Positions 1-7,899 of a stretch of DNA of 64,000 bases are shown piece by piece. The position numbers and the translations under genes were made by a program. Numbering within the stretch: position 1 is the stretch's first letter; each line of letters starts with the position of its first letter. Under the pieces are notes generated by a model that saw nothing but the letters and a program-made list of their open reading frames with translations, ran no database searches and was not told the origin of the DNA. This DNA is from Flexithrix dorotheae DSM 6795 (GTDB lineage Bacteria; Bacteroidota; Bacteroidia; Cytophagales; Flammeovirgaceae), in contig NZ_KB903446.1 of assembly GCF_000379765.1 (NCBI RefSeq), forward strand, positions 1 through 64,000, written 5' to 3'.

Positions 1-513
1 ATGAATTTTGCTATAATATTCTTCAATACTTAAATCAAAATCATAAGAATTCAACCCGAACTGTTTACAAATTTCTGTTGATCCTTCCGTCCTGCTAGAT
101 TTAAAATTTATTCGCCACTCCCCCATTTTAGCAAGTTCCCTACTGTTTTTTTCCTCTGTTATATCCTGAACAATTCCGGAAATTTTATATACTTCACCCT
201 CCTTTTTAAATGGCCGCCCTATACATCTAACCCATGCCTCTCTTCCATTTTTTTGGGCTTTTAATTTTAATTCAATGTTGAAAGGAATGCTCTGCATTTT
301 TGCTTTTTCAAAAGCCTTAAAAAATAGTTCTTTGGACGGGCTTGTATATAATGAAAGTACACTATCCAAAGACGGTTTAACCTGAGTGGGAATCCCATGT
401 ATATAATATATCTGATTGGTCCAGGTCACTTCATCATTTGAGAAATCATATTTCCATCCTCCAATCTTTGCAATGGCTTGAATTTCTGCTAGAAATTTAC
501 TGTTGTATTTCAT
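1..513 (-). CDS. PAS-domain sensor protein, N-terminal part (cut by window edge)
   Basis: This minus-strand reading frame starts at the ATG at 513 and stays open for 171 codons to the window edge, so the C-terminus is missing. Residues ~10-120 look like a PAS fold followed by a PAC motif: WVRCIGRPF near residue 95 and ISGIVQDITEEK near 111-122, the usual PAS-PAC ending. A second PAS-like segment begins at ~128 (MGEWRINF). Such tandem PAS proteins in Bacteroidota are mostly soluble sensor histidine kinases, but no kinase domain is visible here, so the output domain is unknown. No signal peptide or membrane segment is seen. It is divergent from the gene at 759, sharing a 245-base intergenic region with it. 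Confidence 0.75.
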   Translation of the reverse strand, partial: MKYNSKFLAEIQAIAKIGGWKYDFSNDEVTWTNQIYYIHGIPTQVKPSLDSVLSLYTSPSKELFFKAFEKAKMQSIPFNIELKLKAQKNGREAWVRCIGRPFKKEGEVYKISGIVQDITEEKNSRELAKMGEWRINFKSSRTEGSTEICKQFGLNSYDFDLSIEEYYSKIH

Positions 514-715
514 CTGGCTGATTTTATAAATTACTTTGATTTACAAAAAAATCAGAATCGAATTATTCTTTTATGAGCAAAAAACCTAAAAACCAACCTT
601 AGGTAATAAACGTATTTTTAAACTTGCAGCATCATTATCAGCTCCTAAAGAATCGGCAAAAAACCCAACATTAATTTTTGGGTAATTAACCTATTTTTCT
701 CCACAAGTTGCCATT

Positions 716-723
716 TAGATTTG
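716..723 (+). promoter_or_regulatory. candidate Bacteroidota -7 promoter element
   Basis: The octamer TAGATTTG matches the Bacteroidota sigma-ABfr -7 consensus TAnnTTTG. It lies about 36 bases before the ATG at 759, a plausible distance for a promoter of the plus-strand cluster. The upstream -33 TTTG element is not clear (only a T-run near 694-698), so this is a weak call based on one box. Confidence 0.3.
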
Positions 724-758
724 TGCGTATTAGAAATATCACCTTTATTCTTTAAATA

Positions 759-2750
759 ATGAGAAACCTCATAATTTACATTTTTATAATTGTATTATTT
801 AATTCCTGTAATCTGGAGGAAATCAATCCGGAAGTACAAGAAATTGAGGTGGAGGATTTAGTTATCGCAAGTGATTTTAACTTTGAAACCACCAAGGATA
901 TCAATATTGAAATTGTAATTTATGATTTTCAAAGTAAACCCTTAAAAAATGTGTTAATCACCTTTTTCAATACAGATCCGAACAAAGGGGGCACTAAATT
1001 ACTAACAGGGATAACTGATTACTCAGGAAAATTTAAATCTGAGGTGAATATTCCTTCGGATATAACTGAGTTATTCCTACATACAGAATATATTGGCATG
1101 CCCTTGGAGCATTTAATTTCCCTGAAAAATGATAGAGTGGAGTATATAATTAACCTTTCAGATCAAAGTAACTTTTCTAATTCAAGATTAGCTACCTCAA
1201 ATGATTTACCCACAAGAAAAAAACAAACGGCCGAAAATTTCACTTATTTAGGGGAATGGACCAATAAAGGGGTGCCCAAGTACCTGGAACCTGAAAATGA
1301 TGTGATACCTTCTGAGTTATTAGAAGATATAAATTCTAGTTTACCAGAAACCAGACCGGTACCAAGATATAATCCTGAATACCTTAAAGATGAAATCGGA
1401 ACCAATACCATTTTAAAGGAAGAGGCAGATGTTTGGGTAACTTTTGTGCATGAGGGAGCAGGTTATACAAATTCATTGGGCTATTATAAATATGAGTTAG
1501 GAAACGAACCTGGCTCTGTTGAAAATATTGATAGTTTATTTATTGTTTTCCCAAATGTCTCTTATGGAAGAAATGGTCTTTATCCCGGGAATAAAGTTCA
1601 TCTTGGAAGATTTCCGGCAAATACCGGAATAGGATGGTTTTTAATTCCTAATGGATGGAATAACAGTTCAAAATCTGTAGTATCACATCCAGAGACAAAA
1701 TTTTCAAGCAAACATTTAAATACTTACACCAACGAAGAATTCAGACAACATACTGTCTTATTAAAGGATGATGCTCGGGAAATTCTTTTATTGGGTATGG
1801 AAGATATCACACGACCCTCTGGCGATAATGATTTTAATGATGCAGTTTTTTACATTTCTGCAAATCCATATACGGCTTTAGTAACTGAAGATCTGGAGCA
1901 AACAACTTCAGAATTAGATGATTCGGATGGTGATGATGTTCCTGACCATTTAGATGAATATCCTGAAGATCCACTTTTGGCCTTCAATGAATATTATCCT
2001 GCAGAGAACATTTATGGATCACTCGCTTTTGAAGATTTATGGCCCACTAAAGGTGATTATGATTTTAATGACCTTGTTATTGACTATAACTACCATTTAG
2101 TGTCGAATAGTAAAAGAGAACCTGTACAATTATTGTGTAAATATAAATTGTGGGCCAGTGTGGCTTATTATAAAAATGCTTTCGGATTTGAAATGCCATT
2201 GGTTGATAACGAAGATGTAGTATCGTTATCTGGAATCATAAATACAGAAAATTTCATTGAATATTCTGCAAATGGATTGGAAGCTGGTCAAAAAAAACCA
2301 GTGGTTATTTTGTTTGACAATGCCAAAAAGGTTCTTCCTCAGGGTAATGAGAACTTTGGGAAAATTGAAGCCCTTCTTAAGTTTAAGTCAGGGTTGGAAA
2401 GAATGCCTCTTTCTTCAAAAACATTTAATCATTTTATGATTCCAAACGGCCAAAGAGAAGCTGAAATTCATCTTCCGGGATATCAACCAACAGCTAAAGC
2501 TAACCCAGAATTATTTCAAACAAATGATGATAATTCCTCTGTAGAGAACGGTTATTATAAAACAACAAGAAACTTTCCCTGGGCAATAAATATTCCTATT
2601 TCATTTAACTTCCCTAATGAAAATACTACAATTACAAAAGGGTATCTAAAGTTTCATGAATGGGCTGAAAGTTCAGGGCAAACTTATCCTGATTGGTTTA
2701 GAAATGAACCAACTTACAGGAATAAATCCAAGTTATCAAAAGATGAATAA
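759..2750 (+). CDS. LruC-domain surface lipoprotein
   Basis: This is a 663-residue predicted lipoprotein: a hydrophobic N-terminus ends in a lipobox-like LFNSC near residue 17. An N-terminal beta-sandwich-like region is followed near residues 345-365 by a DUF4114-like motif (GDNDFNDAVF), then at ~388-405 by an Asp-rich stretch resembling a calcium-binding thrombospondin type-3 repeat (DSDGDDVPDHLDEYPEDP). Next comes the LruC-type domain with the matching motif GDYDFNDLVI near 440. The paired GDxDFND motifs probably bind metal. LruC-domain proteins are common Bacteroidota surface lipoproteins of unknown function. The gene heads a plus-strand run of receiver, sugar transferase and type IX secretion genes. 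A role in surface or matrix assembly is inferred only from that context. Confidence 0.8.
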   Translation: MRNLIIYIFIIVLFNSCNLEEINPEVQEIEVEDLVIASDFNFETTKDINIEIVIYDFQSKPLKNVLITFFNTDPNKGGTKLLTGITDYSGKFKSEVNIPSDITELFLHTEYIGMPLEHLISLKNDRVEYIINLSDQSNFSNSRLATSNDLPTRKKQTAENFTYLGEWTNKGVPKYLEPENDVIPSELLEDINSSLPETRPVPRYNPEYLKDEIGTNTILKEEADVWVTFVHEGAGYTNSLGYYKYELGNEPGSVENIDSLFIVFPNVSYGRNGLYPGNKVHLGRFPANTGIGWFLIPNGWNNSSKSVVSHPETKFSSKHLNTYTNEEFRQHTVLLKDDAREILLLGMEDITRPSGDNDFNDAVFYISANPYTALVTEDLEQTTSELDDSDGDDVPDHLDEYPEDPLLAFNEYYPAENIYGSLAFEDLWPTKGDYDFNDLVIDYNYHLVSNSKREPVQLLCKYKLWASVAYYKNAFGFEMPLVDNEDVVSLSGIINTENFIEYSANGLEAGQKKPVVILFDNAKKVLPQGNENFGKIEALLKFKSGLERMPLSSKTFNHFMIPNGQREAEIHLPGYQPTAKANPELFQTNDDNSSVENGYYKTTRNFPWAINIPISFNFPNENTTITKGYLKFHEWAESSGQTYPDWFRNEPTYRNKSKLSKDE

Positions 2751-2788
2751 GCCAATAAAGAGCAATTTACCTAAAACTAAAATTTATC

Positions 2789-3178
2789 ATGGAAAAACAA
2801 ACAATCCTTATTATTGATGATCATGTTTCTATTAGAAAGCTTTTAGAGTTCGTATTAGCGAAAGATTATAATGTTATCACAAAGCAAAATGGTTTAGAGG
2901 CCATAAAATGGATATTTAATAAAAATATTCCTGACTTAATAATTGCGGATATTGATATGCCGGAATTGGATGGGTATAGCTTTACCCAACAACTAAAAGC
3001 AGGTGTATTTTACTCAGATATCCCAATAATAATATTATCCGGAAATGATTCATCTGACGACAAAATTAAGCTGCTCAAGGTAGGTGTTGAGGATTATATG
3101 GTGAAACCTTTCAATCCGAAAGAACTTCTTATCAGAGTAGATAATTTACTGAAAAGATCAAAAGCTTCAAAAGTTTAA
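2789..3178 (+). CDS. single-domain response regulator (CheY-like)
   Basis: This 129-residue protein is one complete receiver domain without an output domain. The acidic pocket (IIDDH, residues 8-12), the phosphoacceptor Asp54 in ADIDMPELDG and the conserved lysine in MVKPFNPKEL (~106) are all present, so it should accept phosphate. It lies 38 bases after the LruC gene and 28 bases before the ATG of a sugar transferase that carries a degenerate receiver-like domain, and is probably cotranscribed with both. A CheY-like protein beside a polysaccharide-initiating enzyme suggests control of exopolysaccharide production by protein-protein contact; this is inferred. No cognate kinase is adjacent, unless it is the divergent PAS protein. 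Confidence 0.9.
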   Translation: MEKQTILIIDDHVSIRKLLEFVLAKDYNVITKQNGLEAIKWIFNKNIPDLIIADIDMPELDGYSFTQQLKAGVFYSDIPIIILSGNDSSDDKIKLLKVGVEDYMVKPFNPKELLIRVDNLLKRSKASKV

Positions 3179-3206
3179 CCTTGTATTGATTCTAAAAGAT
3201 TTGTTG

Positions 3207-4412
3207 ATGATAACTTTTTTAATTTCTAAAAACCGGGATGTGATTTCTACTTTCTGTAAAATTTTAAGTATTACAGAATATTTCACTTTTAACAATTATC
3301 AGGATTGCATTGATGAACTAGACAAAGGAGTAACACCTGATCTGATTTTTTCTGAAACAGATTTACCAGGCATGTCTTTTAGGAATTTTGCTACAATCCT
3401 GAATAATCATAATAACAGTTCAAATAGTTACATAATTGGCCTATCGGAATCTATTCCTCATGAAGCAAAAAAACTGGCTTCTGACTTGAAGTTAACAGAT
3501 TTGCTTACGCTGCCGATTGATCCTGAAACCATAAAACTAAAAATCCAATTTATAGAAAATTATAAAGATCAACTTCAGGAAATTGCCGGTGAGGAAAAAG
3601 ATTTTAACCAATATAAATTACCTGTAATTAAAAGGGTTTTTGATATTATAGCAGCATCTATGGCACTAATAATTTTATCTCCAATACTAATTTTAGTGGC
3701 TCTTTTAATAAGAATTGACTCAAAAGGGCCAATATTTTATCTGTCGAAAAGGGTTGGTACTGGTTATAAAGTTTTCAACCTCATTAAATTCAGAACCATG
3801 GAGGTGGATGCAGACAAAAAACTCAAAGATCTTGAACACCTAAATGAGTATGGCAACAATAAATCAGAGAATTATTCTACTATTCAAATGGATGGGAATG
3901 AAAGTTCGGAAGAGCTCTTTAATGATCAATTGATAAAATGCAGTAAATGCAATAATACCATTCATAATATTATTGAAGGGAAAATTTGGGATGATAGTTT
4001 TATATGTAAAAATTGTTTGGAATCTTCGGAAAATATTGAAAGCGATAATACTTTTTATAAAATTAAAAATGATCCCAGAATTACAAGGATAGGTAGAATT
4101 CTAAGAAACACAAGCATAGATGAAGTTCCACAATTAATTAATGTTTTAAAAGGGAATATGTCATTGGTTGGAAATAGACCGCTTCCCTTATACGAAGCGG
4201 AAAAACTTACTACTGATGATTTGGTTCTACGATTTTTGGCACCAGCAGGCTTAACCGGTTTATGGCAAATTACCAAACGGGGTAAAAGTGATATGTCAAC
4301 AGAAGAAAGGGTTTGCCTCGATAACCAATATGCCAGCAACAATTCATTTTTAATGGATTTTAAAATTATTCTCAAAACGTTTCCTGCTTTGATTCAAAGC
4401 GAAGATGTATAA
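3207..4412 (+). CDS. pseudo-receiver/bacterial sugar transferase fusion with Cys4 insertion
   Basis: Residues ~138-401 form a bacterial sugar transferase of the polyprenyl-phosphate glycosyl-1-phosphate transferase type. They show a membrane helix at ~147-170, KFRTM at 194-198, DEVPQLINVLKG and SLVGNRP, and a late GLTGLWQI motif. These enzymes load the first sugar phosphate onto undecaprenyl phosphate for exopolysaccharide. Two things are odd. Residues 1-125 resemble a receiver domain, but the phosphoacceptor position is Glu50 (FSETDLPG), the N-terminal acidic pair is missing and the late KP motif reads LP. A CxxC...CxxC element (Cys245, 248, 267, 270) is inserted between KFRTM and the DPRITRIGR motif. 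The start is the ATG at 3207; an in-frame TTG at 3186 is possible. Confidence 0.85.
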   Translation: MITFLISKNRDVISTFCKILSITEYFTFNNYQDCIDELDKGVTPDLIFSETDLPGMSFRNFATILNNHNNSSNSYIIGLSESIPHEAKKLASDLKLTDLLTLPIDPETIKLKIQFIENYKDQLQEIAGEEKDFNQYKLPVIKRVFDIIAASMALIILSPILILVALLIRIDSKGPIFYLSKRVGTGYKVFNLIKFRTMEVDADKKLKDLEHLNEYGNNKSENYSTIQMDGNESSEELFNDQLIKCSKCNNTIHNIIEGKIWDDSFICKNCLESSENIESDNTFYKIKNDPRITRIGRILRNTSIDEVPQLINVLKGNMSLVGNRPLPLYEAEKLTTDDLVLRFLAPAGLTGLWQITKRGKSDMSTEERVCLDNQYASNNSFLMDFKIILKTFPALIQSEDV

Positions 4413-4486
4413 ATACAAATAACAAGGCTTTTACAATGATGTAAGAGAAGAAATGATTCAAGGGCAAAAAATAACAATACTTTTTC

Positions 4487-6958
4487 ATGTCAATTTTTAA
4501 AGGCAATAAGATATATTTCAATATCTTACTATTTACATTCTTATTTATTTTTAGAGGGACTTTTGCCCAGAGTCAAGAAATTGGCGGGCAGGTAAATCAC
4601 TATGCAAAAGTGATCAAATTCCTGTCTGACTGTTCTTTGATTAGCGATTCAGCAGCGGCATTCCAGCCTCTTGATAAAGTGCTTATTATACAGATGAAAG
4701 GTGCTGAAATAGATACTTCCGAATCAATAAATTATGGAAAGCTGAAATCTTTTAAAAAAGCCGGAACCTATGAAATTAGTACAGTTTCCTATGTAAATGG
4801 GGACACTATTTTTTTAAGAAATAAAATATCGAAATCATATAATGTAAATCACTCTGTTCAAATTATCGGATTTCCGAGTTATTCATCTGTTCATGTTACC
4901 TCTGAATCTTTTGCACGTAGTTGGGATGGCAATAAAGGAGGCGTTTTATTTTTAGACGTTAAGGATACAATCGTTTTAGAGGATGATATTAATACAACAG
5001 GTCAGGGCTATAGAGGGGGTGACAAATCGCTTTCCAATGATGTGATGTGCAACTATTCTAATTATGCTCATCCCTTCATTGATGGAAATGGAGGTAGAAA
5101 AGGGGAATCTTTTGTTGAATACGGTTATAATGATAGTGGTCGAGGACCATTGGGAAGCGGTGGTGGAGGTGGAAATAATCATAATACAGGAGGAGGTGGT
5201 GGAGCCAACTTCGGAAATGGAGGTAAAGGTGGAAAACAAGCCAAAGGATGCGGAAATACAGATGTAGGAGGATTAGGTGGAATTAGTTCTAATAGTTTTA
5301 TAAGTCAAAATTTGTTGTTTATGGGGAGCGGTGGCGGTGGTGGTCATCAAAATAAATCTACTCAGTCTTCAGATGGAGTGAGTTCAAATGGGGGAAATGG
5401 TGGAGGATTAATAATCATTAGTTGCAACACGCTTATCCATAACGGCAATTTAATTCGGTCTAATGGCAATGATGTATTGACCGTTGCTGAAAATGATGGT
5501 GCAGGAGGTGGAGGAGCAGGAGGAACTGTGTTATTAAATGTAGTGAATTTGCAGTCTGGATTATCTGTATATGTAAATGGTGGAAATGGTGGAAATGTGG
5601 ATAACTACAAGCGGGTAAATGATTATCATGGTCCGGGAGGAGGTGGTGGTGGTGGACTTATTTGGACAAATAATTTTAACCTTAGTAAAATAAATCCTTC
5701 TTTTGGTGGGGGTACATCCGGAATTATATATTACAGCAACAATCCTTCAATAGTTGTACAGGGAGGAGCTAATTATGCTTCTGAAAACGGTACTGATGGT
5801 GCTATTAGAGATGGCGTAGAATTAATAGAAAACACTAATCTTTGCGATGAAAATATAAAGGTCAAAGCAAAGGATTTAACATTTCAAGGCATTCAGGGTG
5901 TGAGTACTTCTGAAAATTTAAAAACAAACAATGGTATAAATGATCCGGTTGAATTTGTGATTCTGGAATTACCCGAAAATGGAGATGCCACGATAAAAGA
6001 GGACTCTATTTACTATACTCCTTATGAAGATTTTGAAGGAATTGATTCTTTAGAATATAAATTATGCAAAAATACTTCTCCGGTTATCTGCGATATAGGT
6101 AAGGTCTATTTTGAAGTAAATCCTGATCCCAGAGTGATTGATGGAAATAATGATTTTGGAGTGGTTGTGGATGGTAATCCCATTGCTCTTGATATAAGGG
6201 AAAATGATTCTTCTGACGTACCGGTAAAATACGGCCTGGTAACAAAACCAAAATACGGAATTGCCAATTTAGACGAGAATGGGAAACTAAACTATATTCC
6301 GAATGAAGGAATATCAGCAACAGATACTTTTATTTATCAGATTTGCACTGAAGATCTCCCTGAAAAATGTAATCAGGCTTATGTGATTATTGAAATTAAT
6401 CGATTCAATAACCCTCCTTCAGCAAATAATGACACCATTTTTATTAAATATGGTGTGGAAACAATAATTTATCCGATTGAAAATGATTTTGACATTGATG
6501 GAGATTCGATAGCTGTGGATACAGTTTATAATTCTGGAATAGGTGAAATCATAATAAGTGAAGGGGAAATATATTATAAACCTTCTCCAAAATTTGTTGG
6601 TGTCGATACATTCAAATATCAGATTATTGATAATGGGAATCCCCAAAAAACTGCTTTAGCTACACTAGTTTTAGTGGTGGAAGAACCGGAAAATTTAATT
6701 ATTCCCAATGGCTTTAGTCCAAATAACGATGGTCTAAATGATTCCTTCAAAATAATTGGATTAGATCAATTTTCTACACATTCCATCACTATTTTCAATA
6801 GATGGGGTCAGAAAGTGTATTGGTCTGATAATTATAAAAATAACTGGACCGGGATCTCAAATAATGGTGGATCACTTCCTGATGGCACTTATTATTATTT
6901 GATTACGGTTGACAAAAATTTTAAAACCTATTCGGGTTATGTTGTTATCAAAAAATAA
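4487..6958 (+). CDS. Gly-rich T9SS substrate with gliding-motility-associated C-terminal domain
   Basis: This 823-residue secreted protein has an N-terminal signal peptide (~1-27, ending near FAQS). A very Gly-rich region follows at ~205-420, with runs such as GGGGGNNHNTGGGGG. Two or three Ig/cadherin-like repeats occupy ~470-735 (Y-x-P...DSLEYKLC, IPNEGISATDTFIYQIC, KPSPKFVGVDTFKYQI). The last ~90 residues are a type B (gliding-motility-associated) sorting domain: IPNGFSPNNDGLND, IFNRWGQKVY and PDGTYYYLI. That domain directs export by the type IX secretion system to the cell surface or medium. The two following genes are the PorP/SprF and PorE-like partners expected for type B substrates. 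The Gly-rich part suggests an adhesin or matrix protein, but its ligand is unknown. Confidence 0.9.
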   Translation: MSIFKGNKIYFNILLFTFLFIFRGTFAQSQEIGGQVNHYAKVIKFLSDCSLISDSAAAFQPLDKVLIIQMKGAEIDTSESINYGKLKSFKKAGTYEISTVSYVNGDTIFLRNKISKSYNVNHSVQIIGFPSYSSVHVTSESFARSWDGNKGGVLFLDVKDTIVLEDDINTTGQGYRGGDKSLSNDVMCNYSNYAHPFIDGNGGRKGESFVEYGYNDSGRGPLGSGGGGGNNHNTGGGGGANFGNGGKGGKQAKGCGNTDVGGLGGISSNSFISQNLLFMGSGGGGGHQNKSTQSSDGVSSNGGNGGGLIIISCNTLIHNGNLIRSNGNDVLTVAENDGAGGGGAGGTVLLNVVNLQSGLSVYVNGGNGGNVDNYKRVNDYHGPGGGGGGGLIWTNNFNLSKINPSFGGGTSGIIYYSNNPSIVVQGGANYASENGTDGAIRDGVELIENTNLCDENIKVKAKDLTFQGIQGVSTSENLKTNNGINDPVEFVILELPENGDATIKEDSIYYTPYEDFEGIDSLEYKLCKNTSPVICDIGKVYFEVNPDPRVIDGNNDFGVVVDGNPIALDIRENDSSDVPVKYGLVTKPKYGIANLDENGKLNYIPNEGISATDTFIYQICTEDLPEKCNQAYVIIEINRFNNPPSANNDTIFIKYGVETIIYPIENDFDIDGDSIAVDTVYNSGIGEIIISEGEIYYKPSPKFVGVDTFKYQIIDNGNPQKTALATLVLVVEEPENLIIPNGFSPNNDGLNDSFKIIGLDQFSTHSITIFNRWGQKVYWSDNYKNNWTGISNNGGSLPDGTYYYLITVDKNFKTYSGYVVIKK

Positions 6959-7871
6959 ATTAAAACAAATTTTCCTTGTTTTGTTCCTAAGCATGGGAGC
7001 ATACTATTGTTCAGCCCAGCAACAGGCCATGTATTCACAATACCTGATTAACGGCTTAGCCATTAATCCGGCTTATGCTGGAAGCAGAGAAACATTAAGC
7101 GGGGTGGTTGGGTATAGAAAACAATGGGTTGGCTTAAATGGAGCACCTTCTACTTTTAACCTGGGTATACATTCTCCCATTAAAAAGAAAAACATTGCTC
7201 TGGGTGTAAATATTACAGGAGATGAAATTGGTATTACTAAAACTACAGGAGTTTTTCTTTCGGGTAGTTATAAAATTAAACTAAATAAAGGCTCACTTAG
7301 ATTTGGTTTACAGGGTGTTTTTACGAATTACACTCAAAACTGGTCTGAAATTAATACAATAGATGAAGGGGATAATGCCTTTAATTTAGCTGATGAATCC
7401 TATTTCCTTCAAAACTTTGGTACGGGCTTATATTGGCAAAGTGAAAAATATTTTGCAGGAATTTCAATTCCTTTAATATTATCACAAGACCACGGAGCAA
7501 AGGAAAATGGTGTAGTTTTAAGTTCAGTAAGGCATTATTTTATGCATGCAGGTACTTTAATTGATTTAAATAAAGAATTGAAATTAAAACCTTCCGTAAT
7601 GTTAAAATATGTTGAAGGTGCCCCAATGCAATTTGATTTGAACGGGATGGTAATATTAAATAACGCTTTTTGGATAGGGGCTAGTTATCGATCAATGGAT
7701 GGTATAAGTTTGTCCACCCAATTCCACACTAAGAAATTTTTATGGTTTGGTTATGCATATGATTTTCCACTTACAGATTTGAATCGGGTAACTACAGGGT
7801 CACATGAAATTTTTATTGGAATTGATTATTATAAAATCAAATCCAGAATATTGAGTCCCAGATACTTTTAA
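6939..7871 (+). CDS. type IX secretion membrane protein, PorP/SprF family
   Basis: This is an outer-membrane beta-barrel of the PorP/SprF family. After a signal peptide ending in CSAQQ come the family hallmarks QAMYSQYLINGLAINPAYAGSR near residues 20-45 (quoted in part) and YRKQWVGLNGAP at ~54-65, followed by alternating beta strands to the C-terminus. Members work in type IX secretion and in holding type B cargo at the surface. The ATG at 6939 is preferred over the in-frame TTG at 6909 because it gives a proper signal peptide. It overlaps the stop of the cargo gene by 20 bases, so the two are probably translationally coupled. The 310-residue length is normal for the family. Confidence 0.92.
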   Translation: MLLSKNKLKQIFLVLFLSMGAYYCSAQQQAMYSQYLINGLAINPAYAGSRETLSGVVGYRKQWVGLNGAPSTFNLGIHSPIKKKNIALGVNITGDEIGITKTTGVFLSGSYKIKLNKGSLRFGLQGVFTNYTQNWSEINTIDEGDNAFNLADESYFLQNFGTGLYWQSEKYFAGISIPLILSQDHGAKENGVVLSSVRHYFMHAGTLIDLNKELKLKPSVMLKYVEGAPMQFDLNGMVILNNAFWIGASYRSMDGISLSTQFHTKKFLWFGYAYDFPLTDLNRVTTGSHEIFIGIDYYKIKSRILSPRYF

Positions 7872-7899
7872 AACATTTTTGATCATTTTACCAAAGCTC

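Noticed and set aside
5150-5660. Dense G-rich repeat tracts that look like a DNA repeat array
   Set aside because: They are codons for the Gly-rich segment of the type IX secretion substrate; the units are irregular and stay in the coding frame.
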